This document shows, in pieces, positions 8,701 through 18,229 of a stretch of DNA of 64,000 nucleotides. Numbering within the stretch: position 1 is the stretch's first letter; each line of letters opens with the position of its first letter. The translations under genes and the position numbers were made by a program. The DNA lies in the NCBI GenBank assembly GCA_934454145.1, contig CAKSFT010000008.1, positions 62,001 through 126,000 of the forward strand, given 5' to 3'. The notes beneath the pieces were generated by a model, which saw only the letters and a program-made list of their open reading frames with translations, was not told the DNA's origin and searched no databases. This stretch comes from an uncultured Clostridia bacterium. GTDB lineage: Bacteria; Bacillota; Clostridia; UBA1381.

Positions 8701-11230
8701 TGCCGGCGCAAAAGCAAAGGTCAGAGCGCTGAGAACGCAGGGAAACACAGACCCGATTGATGTTAATTTTGCCGGCGGGACATACTATTTCTCTGACGAA
8801 ACCGTATTTGACAAAAATGATTCCCAAGAGGTACTCGGCAAGGTTACATACAAGGCAAAAGACGGGGAAAAGGTTGTGTTCACGGGTGCGGTTCCGATAG
8901 ATTTGTCATCGGCGCAGAAGGTCAGCAACGAGAATGTTTTGAGCCGTCTGAAGGACAGCGTTAAAGATAAGGTTGTTGAAATTGATTTGACAAATATCTT
9001 GTCTATGACGGGTGAAACAATTTCACCGACTGCTTCACAGCTTATCGATACATATGAATATCCCGAGCTTTATCTCAACGGCAGCAAGCAGAACTTGGCA
9101 CAGTGGCCAAACGGCGATGCAAATTATGCACACTATGACTTTGTCGGCACGAGCGGCAATGCCGAACCGAATAAAATACAGTACACCGATGATGAGCCTT
9201 CTTCGTGGGCAGACACCGACAATGTATGGATAGGCGGATATATGAGCTATGACTATCTGTATATGCGTCTGCCGGTTGTGTCTGTGGATAAAGACGCAAA
9301 GCAGATTACAATGACGGTCAACGAGGCAAATTCACTCAACGTAAAGTGGGACACATGGAGGGAAATTTCACATAGATGGAAAGCCTTCAATGTGCTTGAA
9401 GAGCTTGACACCCCGACGGAATGGTATATCGACAAGGACACAATGAAACTTTATTATTATCCGCCAAAGACCGGCAGTGATGCGGTTTTGGAAATTTCAA
9501 AGCTTGCAAAGCCGATGATAAAGATGAACGGGGCGGAAAACATTGGATTTGAGGGTATAGAATTTGAGAATACAAGGGGAAGTGCGATTGAGGCGACCGA
9601 CATATACAATGTCACGGTGAAGAACTGCAGCTTCAGGAATATTGGCACAGACGCATTTGCAATCACAGGAAGCCAAAAGGCATGGACAGACAAAGATTAT
9701 TGGCAAAGACAAAACCTTGACGCGGCGTATAACTGCGAGATTTCGGACAACGTATTCTACAACATAGGCGGACATGCCGTTGTTTTGGACGGCGGAAATG
9801 TCGACACCCTGACCCCGGGCAACAATGTGCTGAAAAATAATATTTTCAACAAGTGCGCCCAGACAATCAAAAATTATGAAACAATTCTTGTAAAGGGCTG
9901 CGGAAACTCGGTTGTAAACAACAACATCAGCCGTTCGGCATTCCAGGCGATACGCCATTACGGAAACGACCATGTGATTTCTTATAACGAGATTTACAAT
10001 GTGCTCCAGGAAACAGATGACTGCGGCGCAATCTATTGCGGAAGAAACACGGTCCAGAGAGGCACGGTCATTTCTTACAACTATCTGCACGATTTGTACA
10101 GCACAGATGATTTGCCCTTCAAGCACCAGGTAGCGATTTATTGGGACGACAATCAGACCGGTATGAAGGCATATAAAAACATCATCAGAGATGCACAGAT
10201 AAATGTTTATACAAACGGTGTTGACAATGAATACAGCAGCAACACAAGCATAAATATCAAAAAGACAAATATCGATTTCAAAAACGGCGGAGCCGCAACA
10301 AACCAAGACACAGAAGGCGACAAGGTAAACGCGTATATAAAGAACCCGAATCTTTATTATGGGAAATACGCAAACCTCAAAGCCATTATCGACAGTACAA
10401 GCCGTACAGAGCCTTCTTTGGCAAAGTATAATGTCATAAAAAACAACCTGTCGGTGGCAGGCACCGGCGAAGACGGCATTGGGCTGAACACGAGATTGAA
10501 CGGTACCTGCAAAAACAATGAAAACATCACCGATACATCGATATTTGTAAATCCGACCAAGCAGGATTATCGCATAAAAAATTCATCACTTTATGCGGCA
10601 AATCTTTTGAACGAAAGTTTTGACATCGAGAAGATAGGCGTGCAGAGTGACAACGCAATCGAAACTTCAAAGGTTGAGCTTGTTGCCCCGTATGACGGCG
10701 AAAAAACGGATTCCGCAAAAATACATTTTGTCTGGAATGATTCGCCGGGTGCGACACTTTATACGGTGACCGTTGCGACGGACAGCAATTTCACTTCCGG
10801 TGTGGTGACACAAGATTCGTACTATAACTTTGCAGATATTGAAATTGCAAACAATTCGGACACATATTATTGGAAGGTGACGGCAAAGAACACTTCAAGA
10901 GAATTTGCCGGCGAATGGACAAGCGATGTGCAAAGCTTTACAAATGGCGAGAAAATCAGTGTGACGGCAGAGTTGGGCACGGACAACAGCGTAAATGTCA
11001 GCCTGAAGAACAACTATTATGCAGACGGCAAGAATGCCGATGCGTACATTGTTGAATATGACGGGCAAAACAATCTGATTGCTGTTTCCAAATATGCTGT
11101 GGCATTGGAGTATAAAAAGGAAGTGACACTGGCAAATGCAGTGCTCAAAAAACCGCAGCAGACGGCACATGTGAAATTGTTTGTCTGGGATATATTGACG
11201 CCCTTAATGGGTTATGTTACAATTAAATAA
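5735..11230 (+). CDS. Giant secreted protein: three repeated modules, right-handed beta-helix, Fn3-like domain
   Basis: An 1831-residue secreted protein. Residues 1-30 are a signal peptide (MKKTMKKTLSAALAAALSLS...). Three modules beginning Y-x-DYVPGEKAANLI follow at about residues 33, 331 and 650; their conserved MVKNASPEG and VYVDVSSKDAVYLAEEQ blocks suggest jelly-roll carbohydrate-binding domains. Residues of about 965-1620 form a right-handed parallel beta-helix starting DLYVAADGVDTAEGTEAAPLKT and containing WPNG, AIRHYGNDH and DDCGAIYCGR. A fibronectin III-like domain follows (about 1640-1740). The helix recalls glycoside hydrolases such as GH141 or GH120, but the family is not proven. 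ATG 5735 is chosen by GGGAGG and the signal peptide. The gene probably heads a cluster running to 21928. Confidence 0.82.
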   Translation: MKKTMKKTLSAALAAALSLSAFAGITVNAQDSYEDYVPGEKAANLIPDASDRYGYTYFGANHLQIGTVFWQTDSEINGYYVKYSYTGTGNMSLKSIGTSGEQWRGNGGFWLNGVNSSGCKATDFVPEAGKTYAFSANVKNASAEGVTPNFSVVMNDSYNPARIIGTNEYGKQGMKLSDKWSKFNATLTLPDDYDAKAEAHGSDKMAIGMPDGTPEGSAFMLDVSSKDAVYLAEEQAYDISVDAKKSVDGAYTVNAKMLNQLGITGGLPQNFEWTVLDADKTPVTSGFSITQNGASAEVAAADGIAGGTYYVYAKSTDYNIGKSVKIYIDDYKDYVPGEKAANLIEDASAGAGSVFIGNRHNGDIAAIYDETSEYNGISGHAVKYQYSGHNVYENGVWQRLDTAAPLPMDGEWRTFESFELKTTSTVTPTHTYSMTFEPKDGATYVVSAMVKNASPEGITPYFGAAMNNTWDPTIAVTSKEYGETGMQTDSTWKEFKATLTLPQDYTTAGNNGEYKDRVFLGFPKGTAVNSAVYVDVSSKDAVYLAEEQVYDISVKADAPTNDLSAGGTVTASAQMLNQVGTTGTLAQNFEWVLLDSQRNPYIGDYEITGEANTANLTLGETLPSGVYYLYAKSADYEGIGKALRLTVEGYEDYVPGEKAANLIEDASAGAGSVFIGNRHNGDIAAIYDETSEYNGISGHAVKYQYSGHNVYENGVWQRLDTTAPLPMDGEWRIFESFELRTASTVTPTHTYSMTFEPKDGATYVVSAMVKNASPEGITPYFGAAMNNTWSPANAVKSKEYGEKGMQTDSTWKEFKATLTLPQNYTTAGNNGEFKDRVFLGFPKGTAVNSAVYVDVSSKDAVYLAEEQLYNIKIDKEKVSDTVYNLTASVVNQIGTTGTLKQNFKWVALDADKNETDAITIEPIEGTSKVKVDLTDAPGTRYIIAAKSTDYEGFVRTVSIDLTGKAYDLYVAADGVDTAEGTEAAPLKTLAGAKAKVRALRTQGNTDPIDVNFAGGTYYFSDETVFDKNDSQEVLGKVTYKAKDGEKVVFTGAVPIDLSSAQKVSNENVLSRLKDSVKDKVVEIDLTNILSMTGETISPTASQLIDTYEYPELYLNGSKQNLAQWPNGDANYAHYDFVGTSGNAEPNKIQYTDDEPSSWADTDNVWIGGYMSYDYLYMRLPVVSVDKDAKQITMTVNEANSLNVKWDTWREISHRWKAFNVLEELDTPTEWYIDKDTMKLYYYPPKTGSDAVLEISKLAKPMIKMNGAENIGFEGIEFENTRGSAIEATDIYNVTVKNCSFRNIGTDAFAITGSQKAWTDKDYWQRQNLDAAYNCEISDNVFYNIGGHAVVLDGGNVDTLTPGNNVLKNNIFNKCAQTIKNYETILVKGCGNSVVNNNISRSAFQAIRHYGNDHVISYNEIYNVLQETDDCGAIYCGRNTVQRGTVISYNYLHDLYSTDDLPFKHQVAIYWDDNQTGMKAYKNIIRDAQINVYTNGVDNEYSSNTSINIKKTNIDFKNGGAATNQDTEGDKVNAYIKNPNLYYGKYANLKAIIDSTSRTEPSLAKYNVIKNNLSVAGTGEDGIGLNTRLNGTCKNNENITDTSIFVNPTKQDYRIKNSSLYAANLLNESFDIEKIGVQSDNAIETSKVELVAPYDGEKTDSAKIHFVWNDSPGATLYTVTVATDSNFTSGVVTQDSYYNFADIEIANNSDTYYWKVTAKNTSREFAGEWTSDVQSFTNGEKISVTAELGTDNSVNVSLKNNYYADGKNADAYIVEYDGQNNLIAVSKYAVALEYKKEVTLANAVLKKPQQTAHVKLFVWDILTPLMGYVTIK
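6731..8335 (+). repeat. Tandem near-identical module repeat inside the giant gene
   Basis: About 648 bases starting at 6731 are repeated almost exactly at 7688, an offset of 957 bases (319 codons). The two copies differ only at scattered bases, and identity stops abruptly after the VYLAEEQ codons at about 7378 and 8335. This indicates recent duplication or gene conversion of one module. Confidence 0.85.
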
Positions 11231-11384
11231 AAACATTATGCATAGTTAATTTTACAGCTTAAAGTCGGGAGTGATGAATGTGGGAGTTTTGAAAACTTTT
11301 GCGGAGAGAAAATGTTTTTCCGTAGGTTTTTGCGCCCGTGTTTGTCACTCTCGCATTGTTTTTTGGATTATCGGGAGGAAAAAT

Positions 11385-14300
11385 ATGAAAAAATTTATTT
11401 CTTTGGTGCTTGCCGCGGCTGTGTCGGGCGGCGCGGCAAGCCCTGTCGGCGTCTTGGCGGCGGCAGAGTATGAGGATTTTGTGCCAGTGGCAAAAACGGC
11501 AAATCTGATAACAAACGTAACGGCGGGTGCCGGTTCTGTTTTTCTAACGACAAGGAATGACGGCGCCGTCGACAACAGTGATTTTTACACGCCAGGGATA
11601 AATGAGGGCGGATATTGTTTTAAATATTACCACCAAGGGGGAACGGCGCTTGTGCCGGAGGCACCGTGGAGAATATTCAGCGGATTTGAAATCAAGACAA
11701 TGAAAAAAAGAGAATCGGGGAAAATGTATTCCATGACATTTGACCCCCAACCGGGGAAAACATATGTTGTTTCCGCGCATTTGAAAAATGCCTCGGCGGA
11801 AGGTGTGGTGCCGTATTTTGGTGTTGCGATGAACGGGACGTACGGTCCTGCAAATGCCGTGGTGAGCAATGAATACGGGGAAAAGGGCATGGCAGTCGGA
11901 GATGAGTGGACAGAATTTTCGGCAAGCCTGACATTGCCTGAGAACTATGCCATTGACGGGCACGACTGGGCAAAGTGCCTTTTTGCCGGCTTCCCGGAGG
12001 GGACAGCGCCGGGCGCCGGAATTTGGGTCGATGTGTCGGACAAAGACGCATTCTATCTGGCGGAAGAGCAGGCATATGACATTGAGGTAAAAGCAAAGGG
12101 AAAGACAACAGCGGAGCGAGGGGACAGTATAACTGCCTCGGCGGAGCTTGTGAACCAAATCGGAATCAAAGGCGCCTTGGCACAAAGCTTTGATTGGGTT
12201 TTGCTTGACTCACAAAGAAATCCGGTGACAGAGGGATTTGTCCTTTCGGAAACGGGCGGCGAGGCAACGGTGACCGTGGAAAACAGTGCAAAAAACGGTA
12301 CATATTATCTTTATGCAAAATCCATAAATTATGAAATGGGCAAGGCATGCGCCATAGAGGTCACGGGTGAAGAGGAAATTGATGCCTATGAGGATTATGT
12401 GCCCGGTGAAAAACCGGAAAATTTGATAACCGACCCGACTGTCGGCGGCGGCTCTGTATATCTCGGAAACAGAAATGACTCTGCGATAAAGAACGGAGAT
12501 TGGTACACAGCGGGAATGGCAGAAAGCGGATATGCTTTTAAGTGTTTTTATGACGGCACATCGGTATTCAAACCGGAGGGAGCGTGGAGAATATTCAGCG
12601 GTTTTGAAGTGAAAACAATGGCAAAAACAGAGGGCGGAACAACATATTCCATGACATTTGACCCCAAGCCGGGGAAAAACTATGTTGTTTCCGCATATCT
12701 GAAAAATGCCTCGGCGAAAGGTGTGGTGCCGTATTTTGGCGTTGCGATGAACGGAACTTACAACCCGGCAAATGCCGTGGTGAGCAATGAATATGGGGAA
12801 AAAGGCATGGCAGTCGGAGATGAGTGGACAGAATTTTCAGCAAGCCTGACATTGCCTGAGGACTATACCATTGACGGGCACAACTGGGCAAAGTGCCTTT
12901 TTGCCGGCTTCCCGGAGGGGACAGCACCGGGCGCCGGTGTTTGGATTGATGTGTCCGGCAAAGATGCATTTTATCTGGCGGAAGAACAGCCCTATGACAT
13001 TGTGATAACAAATGACAATCCCGATGCTGTCATAAGAAGAGGGGACAGTGTGGGTTTTTGCGCAGAACTTGTGAATCAAATCGGCACGCAGGGCGGGCTG
13101 AAACAGGATTTTGACTGGGCAGTGGTGAACACTGACGGCGAAAAGGTAAGAAACGGCTTTACAATCAAAAACAGCGGCGTCAAAGCCACAATTGAGATTG
13201 CAGAGAACACAGAGCCGGGGGAATATAGGGTTTTTGCGATTTGCAAACAGAACAAGCAGATGATGAAGTCTGTAAAAATTGATGTAAAAAGGGAATTGAT
13301 AAAAGACAAAGAGGCTCAGACTCCGGAAAACCTTATCCGCGACAACAAAAGCTTTGATTTTGCCGAAAAAAACAGCGAAAACGTCGCAGTGACTAGGAAT
13401 GACGGATACTATTCCATGGCGGCTCTTGCCGGGATTGCCGGCACGGATGGGCTGAGGGTCAAAAAAGGAGCTGACGGGCTGGCAATTGATTATAAATTTT
13501 CCGCAGGAGAAAGCTATGTCATAAAGGCGCGTGCGAGAAAGACATGTGAAGGTGATGTGTATTTTAATGCCGCAATCGGGAACGGAACGGAAACAAGCAT
13601 GGCATACAGCAAAGAGTATGGAAAAAAAGGCTTGAAGATGACAGACCAATGGCAGAATTTTGACGCCACATACACTGTTTTGGATTCATTTGACCCCAAT
13701 GCGGAGAATGTAATTTTGCTGGGATTTGCCGACGGCACACAAAAAGGCGCGGCGATAGACCTTGAGCTGTCTGTTTACATCGCAAAAGAAAGCGCGCAAA
13801 AAGCGGAAATAACCGCAAAAAGCAGCGGCGCCGCCGATATGAGCAGTGACTATATCCTGAGCGCGGTGTTGTTGAACCAGGCAGGCGTCAGAGGAAATCT
13901 GGACGGTGATTTTGACTGGTATATTTTGGAGAAAGATCAAAGCACTGTTTCAGATGATGTAACGACAGAGAAAATTGATTCGGAAAAAATAAAACTCTGC
14001 ATAGACATCTATGCCGCGCCGGGGGATTACTTTGCGGTTGCAGAATCGGCGCGCTATGGCGGAATAAGAAAAGTATTTAAGTTTACAGTGGACAAGCCGA
14101 GCGCAAAGCAGTGCGTGGTTGATTTGTTCAACACGAAGTCTGCCGAGAATTTGAAAACCAACATGCCGGAATATCTGAAAGCGGCAGAGATTGACGGAGA
14201 ACTGCAAAAAGCCGATGCGGAAACCCTGAGCCGGCTGATTGTGCAGAAGGCAAAAGATGAAAAATTCAGTGAAACAAACCTCACAGATGTTGTCAAGAGT

Positions 14301-15407
14301 CTTGCGGTAATCTCGTTGTACTGCAAAAACCCGCAAGATGTCACCCTGTATGATGCAAACGGCAATTTTGTGTACTCTGCAGAGTTGGGCGCGGACAAAT
14401 ATTGTGACGGGACAACACTCAAGACCGTTATGGACGAGATAATATCGGATTCTGCAAGGATTGATGTGCAAAAAGCGCTTGTCGGTGGTGATTTCCCGAG
14501 TGATGCTGAATTTTATAAATCATTTGCGGAAAATCTTATGCTGAAGGCAATTGCAAACCCAAAGACCATGGGTTCTGCGTATGTACAGGACATATTGACA
14601 AGCGAAAATGCGGCAAAGGCGGATATGAATATCCAAAAATATGTGTCACTCAAAAATAAAGCAAGCGCAAATGCTGCGATTGCAAGGAAAACGTTTACCA
14701 AGCAGTCTTTGGAAACACTGATAAGCAAGCTTTCCGAACCGTCGGGCGGCGGAAGCGGCGGAAACGGCGGCGGAGGCGGAGGCGGCACGCCTGTTTCCCC
14801 GGCTGAAATTGAAAATACACCGTCAACCGCCCCTGCGGAACCGGGACAGACAGAGCAGAATTTCAGTGATGTTGACAGCTCTCACTGGGCGTTTGATGAA
14901 ATATACCATTTGAAAAAGCTGGGCGTCATTTCCGGCGTTGACGAAGAACATTTTGTGCCCGAGGGACAGGTGACAAGGGAACAGTTTATAAAGATGTTTA
15001 TAGATGCATTCGGATATCAAAAGACAAACAGTGAACTCTCTTTCTTGGACGTTTCGCAAGACGCATGGTATGCGGAATATATTTGTGCCGGTGTTGAAAA
15101 CGGATTGATAAACGGTGTTTCGAAAGACAGATTCGGCGTCGGCATGCCGATATCAAGAGAGGATATATGCGTCATAGCAATGCGCGCCATGAAGGGAGAA
15201 GCACCGGAAAATGCACAGACGGGTTTCAGCGACGATGAGGAAATTTCGGATTATGCCCGTGATGCGGTGGCATATCTGAGCGATTACGGAGTGATAAACG
15301 GATTTTCTGACGGAAGCTTCAGACCAAAGGGATATCTGACAAGGGCACAGGCGGCAAAAATTATATGCACAATCATAAATCTCGGAGGTGCAGTGAATGA
15401 AAAATAA
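11385..15407 (+). CDS. SLH-anchored surface protein with repeated carbohydrate-binding-like modules
   Basis: A 1340-residue cell-surface protein. It has a signal peptide (MKKFISLVLAAAVSGGAAS), two modules closely related to those of the preceding giant protein (about residues 28-335 and 336-642, each with YEDxVP, LKNASAxGVVPYFGVAMNGTY and VSxKDAFYLAEEQ), and a third diverged module to about 903. A helical stretch and a Gly-rich linker (about 1119-1135) lead to three SLH repeats at about 1159-1340 (DVDSSHWAFDEI, DVSQDAWYAEYI, DEEISDYARDAVAYL), which should bind secondary cell-wall polymer. No enzymatic domain is evident, so I infer a glycan-binding surface protein. The start is ATG 11385 after CGGGAGG. 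Its end overlaps the next gene by 11 bases. Confidence 0.85.
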   Translation: MKKFISLVLAAAVSGGAASPVGVLAAAEYEDFVPVAKTANLITNVTAGAGSVFLTTRNDGAVDNSDFYTPGINEGGYCFKYYHQGGTALVPEAPWRIFSGFEIKTMKKRESGKMYSMTFDPQPGKTYVVSAHLKNASAEGVVPYFGVAMNGTYGPANAVVSNEYGEKGMAVGDEWTEFSASLTLPENYAIDGHDWAKCLFAGFPEGTAPGAGIWVDVSDKDAFYLAEEQAYDIEVKAKGKTTAERGDSITASAELVNQIGIKGALAQSFDWVLLDSQRNPVTEGFVLSETGGEATVTVENSAKNGTYYLYAKSINYEMGKACAIEVTGEEEIDAYEDYVPGEKPENLITDPTVGGGSVYLGNRNDSAIKNGDWYTAGMAESGYAFKCFYDGTSVFKPEGAWRIFSGFEVKTMAKTEGGTTYSMTFDPKPGKNYVVSAYLKNASAKGVVPYFGVAMNGTYNPANAVVSNEYGEKGMAVGDEWTEFSASLTLPEDYTIDGHNWAKCLFAGFPEGTAPGAGVWIDVSGKDAFYLAEEQPYDIVITNDNPDAVIRRGDSVGFCAELVNQIGTQGGLKQDFDWAVVNTDGEKVRNGFTIKNSGVKATIEIAENTEPGEYRVFAICKQNKQMMKSVKIDVKRELIKDKEAQTPENLIRDNKSFDFAEKNSENVAVTRNDGYYSMAALAGIAGTDGLRVKKGADGLAIDYKFSAGESYVIKARARKTCEGDVYFNAAIGNGTETSMAYSKEYGKKGLKMTDQWQNFDATYTVLDSFDPNAENVILLGFADGTQKGAAIDLELSVYIAKESAQKAEITAKSSGAADMSSDYILSAVLLNQAGVRGNLDGDFDWYILEKDQSTVSDDVTTEKIDSEKIKLCIDIYAAPGDYFAVAESARYGGIRKVFKFTVDKPSAKQCVVDLFNTKSAENLKTNMPEYLKAAEIDGELQKADAETLSRLIVQKAKDEKFSETNLTDVVKSLAVISLYCKNPQDVTLYDANGNFVYSAELGADKYCDGTTLKTVMDEIISDSARIDVQKALVGGDFPSDAEFYKSFAENLMLKAIANPKTMGSAYVQDILTSENAAKADMNIQKYVSLKNKASANAAIARKTFTKQSLETLISKLSEPSGGGSGGNGGGGGGGTPVSPAEIENTPSTAPAEPGQTEQNFSDVDSSHWAFDEIYHLKKLGVISGVDEEHFVPEGQVTREQFIKMFIDAFGYQKTNSELSFLDVSQDAWYAEYICAGVENGLINGVSKDRFGVGMPISREDICVIAMRAMKGEAPENAQTGFSDDEEISDYARDAVAYLSDYGVINGFSDGSFRPKGYLTRAQAAKIICTIINLGGAVNEK

Positions 15408-18216
15408 AATTATAGCATTTATATTGTCGGTTTCGGTTGTCTTGACCTTTTGCAATATTGCCGTTTCGGCGGCAGATGAAGGTTATACACGTGCCGAAAG
15501 AATATGCATCGGGTTGGGATGCATGAAAGAAGAGGAATATCAGCAGGACAAGGTCTTGACAAGGGGAGAATTTGCAAAAATGATTGCAGGGCTTTTGTCG
15601 CTTGACACCGACATGGACTACAGCCGCTGGGCGGATTCTGCCTATGGAGATACAAACAATGAAGAAACCGCAAAAATTGAACAGGCGGGGAATTTTGAAG
15701 ATGTTGACAGGTCATACCCTTATTATAATGAGATTATGGCGGTGTGCAATGCGGGCTATATGCGCGGAATTTCCGAAAAAAGATTTGCACCCGAGTACGA
15801 CATCACTGTTTTGGAAATAACAAAGGTTTTGGCAGACATGGCAGGCTATGCAAAGCTTGCTCAGTTAAACGGAGGATATCCGGCGGGCTATGAAAAAACC
15901 GCGTCGGAAATGGGGTTGCTTTCGGGTATAAGCGGAAATATCCGTGCCGTTGCAACGGAAGAAACGGCACTAAAGCTTATATACAATGTGCTTGACGTGA
16001 AAATGAGGGAAGTAAGCATATCACAAGATGTTGTTTATGAAGAAAGCAGCAAAACTTTTATGGAAGGTGTTTTGAAAATCTATAAGGTGAGGGGCGCTGT
16101 GCTTGACAACGGGGCTGCGGCTGTCGGCGCGCCGAGCGGAATAAGGGAAAATCAGATAAAGGTTTCGGGTGTGACGGCGCAATTGCCGGACAATATGAAG
16201 TATTGCAGAAAATATATCGGTAAAAGGGTGGATATGTATTATACATATGACGATGACATCGGAGAATATACTGCAAGATATATAGAACTTTTGGAAAGCG
16301 ACATTTCTGTGACCTTTGCGGCGGAGGATTTTGTGTCTTACAAGAATGGCAAAATCACATTTGCCGCAGGGAACAAAACCGTCACAAAAACGATTTCCCA
16401 AAATGCGGATATGATTTTTAACAACAGATTTAAAAGTTATTATACCGCAGATATATTTGAATTTGAGGACGGAGATATAACCCTGTGTGCGACAGACGGC
16501 AGTGCATATAATCTGATTGTTATAAACAAGTATGAATTTGCATATGCAGAGGGTGTCAATGTTTCGGAAAGCACGATATATAACGGATATAAGTCTTCAT
16601 CACAGACGGGTATAAATATCATTGAACTTACCGATGAATTTTATCCTGATTTTATCGACATATATGATGCCTTAGGCAAGGAAATTGGGGTTGAGGACAT
16701 CAAGACAGGTGATGTGCTGAATATTTTGCGGTGCGAAGGCGGCATAGAAATCACGGTATCCGAAGAAACCGTGTCGGATTTTAAACTGAAAGCATTTGGC
16801 GATGCGGATTCGGGAAATGGAGAGAGAAAACTCATATCTGACGGGACCCGGGAGTTTGAGGTTTTAAAGTCGTATTATACGCAAAATAATGCCGTAAGTT
16901 TTTCTGTGGGAGAAACATATAAGTTGTTTTTAAACCGATTCGGGCATGTTGTGTGGATGCAGAAAAATGAAAACAGCGAAAGGCGTATCGGCATAATCCT
17001 CAAGGTATACTATGACGAGGATGAAACGCCCGAAGGCGAGCGTGTACTTACAATCTATACAGACGGCGGCGAAAGAAAGAAATTTAATGTCAGCGAAAAA
17101 ATAAAATTTAACGGCAAAAGGGCAAAGTATAAGGATTTGCAGAGTGAACTGAATGCCGAAAAGGGAAACCCTGTGCTTTTTGAAACGGATTCTGACGGCA
17201 CAATAACCGCAGTCACCGCCTCTGCCGACTATGGCGAGCAAAACGCGGACAAGCGCGGCTGGTGCAGAATCAATCCGCCCGGCGCAGAATATTATTTTGG
17301 AGGAAACGGAAACGATTTTGACAGATTTTTCTACTATGTTTCGGGCGGAACAAAGGTGTTTACCACGCCGGAAACTTTCAGTGCAGAAGAATATGCCGAT
17401 GATGCAAACTTTTCGGTGGGTGTGACGGGATTTTCCGATAACCAAAGCTATCAGGTGGAAGCGTTTGCATCTTCTCCGGATTCTGTCGAGGCGGAGGTAA
17501 TTGTTTACAGAAAGATTATCGGAAACGCAGGGGAAGTAAACACAATCGGTGCATTTTTGATAAGCTCTGTGTCATATGGTTTGACAGATGATGACGAAGA
17601 GGTTTTGCAGCTTAAGGGATATCAGATGAATATGTCAAATCCTGTGCCGGAATATAAAGTGATTAAGATTGACCCCGATGCCATAATGGTTTCGGCAGGG
17701 GACTCATCTGTCGACGCAGGTAAGCAGATTGAACCTGATGCGGACATAAACACAGTTGGGCCGAGGGTGCCGCAAGAACTGGAGGCCGGCGATATCATAA
17801 GATACGAAACAAACCCGAGGGATTTGGTGAATGTTATAAGGATTGCATATGACTATAGCACAGCAAAAGCATTTTGTGCAGGGAAAAGCAATTCCACAAG
17901 GGGATTTGGTACAGGTTCTACATATGCCGGAGGGGTTATCTCAAGATATGGCACAGGCGTGAGGATTGCCACGGGAAAGACACCGCAAAGCATAAATTAC
18001 AGTGATTATACAGATGTCAAAAATAATATCAAGGGATTCAGAATCACAAATTGCCCGATTCTTGTCGTGGAGAAAAAAGGCAAAAAAATTGATGTAAAGC
18101 AAGGTACGCTTGATGACCTAACAACATATAATGACTGTCTGAACGACAATTATGACAGGCTTGCAGTGCTTACATATTATACTGCGCTGACCTACGGAAC
18201 GGTAATTTATAAATAA
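15397..18216 (+). CDS. Secreted SLH-domain protein of unknown function
   Basis: A 939-residue protein with a signal peptide (MKNKIIAFILSVSVVLTFCN...). N-terminal SLH-like repeats occupy about residues 28-200 (LTRGEFAKMIAGLL; DVDRSYPYYNEIMAVCNAGYMRGISEKRF). The remaining 700 residues are beta-rich and I do not recognise a family. Having SLH at the N-terminus, opposite to its neighbour, suggests a wall-bound base carrying an outward domain. The ATG lies within the 3' end of the upstream gene (11-base overlap), preceded by CGGAGGTG, so the two are probably translationally coupled. Confidence 0.75.
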   Translation: MKNKIIAFILSVSVVLTFCNIAVSAADEGYTRAERICIGLGCMKEEEYQQDKVLTRGEFAKMIAGLLSLDTDMDYSRWADSAYGDTNNEETAKIEQAGNFEDVDRSYPYYNEIMAVCNAGYMRGISEKRFAPEYDITVLEITKVLADMAGYAKLAQLNGGYPAGYEKTASEMGLLSGISGNIRAVATEETALKLIYNVLDVKMREVSISQDVVYEESSKTFMEGVLKIYKVRGAVLDNGAAAVGAPSGIRENQIKVSGVTAQLPDNMKYCRKYIGKRVDMYYTYDDDIGEYTARYIELLESDISVTFAAEDFVSYKNGKITFAAGNKTVTKTISQNADMIFNNRFKSYYTADIFEFEDGDITLCATDGSAYNLIVINKYEFAYAEGVNVSESTIYNGYKSSSQTGINIIELTDEFYPDFIDIYDALGKEIGVEDIKTGDVLNILRCEGGIEITVSEETVSDFKLKAFGDADSGNGERKLISDGTREFEVLKSYYTQNNAVSFSVGETYKLFLNRFGHVVWMQKNENSERRIGIILKVYYDEDETPEGERVLTIYTDGGERKKFNVSEKIKFNGKRAKYKDLQSELNAEKGNPVLFETDSDGTITAVTASADYGEQNADKRGWCRINPPGAEYYFGGNGNDFDRFFYYVSGGTKVFTTPETFSAEEYADDANFSVGVTGFSDNQSYQVEAFASSPDSVEAEVIVYRKIIGNAGEVNTIGAFLISSVSYGLTDDDEEVLQLKGYQMNMSNPVPEYKVIKIDPDAIMVSAGDSSVDAGKQIEPDADINTVGPRVPQELEAGDIIRYETNPRDLVNVIRIAYDYSTAKAFCAGKSNSTRGFGTGSTYAGGVISRYGTGVRIATGKTPQSINYSDYTDVKNNIKGFRITNCPILVVEKKGKKIDVKQGTLDDLTTYNDCLNDNYDRLAVLTYYTALTYGTVIYK

Positions 18217-18229
18217 GGAGGTGCCGGGA

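Noticed and set aside
9497..10306. Long minus-strand ORF inside the giant beta-helix gene
   Set aside because: Antisense shadow of the strongly conserved coding strand, with improbable composition.
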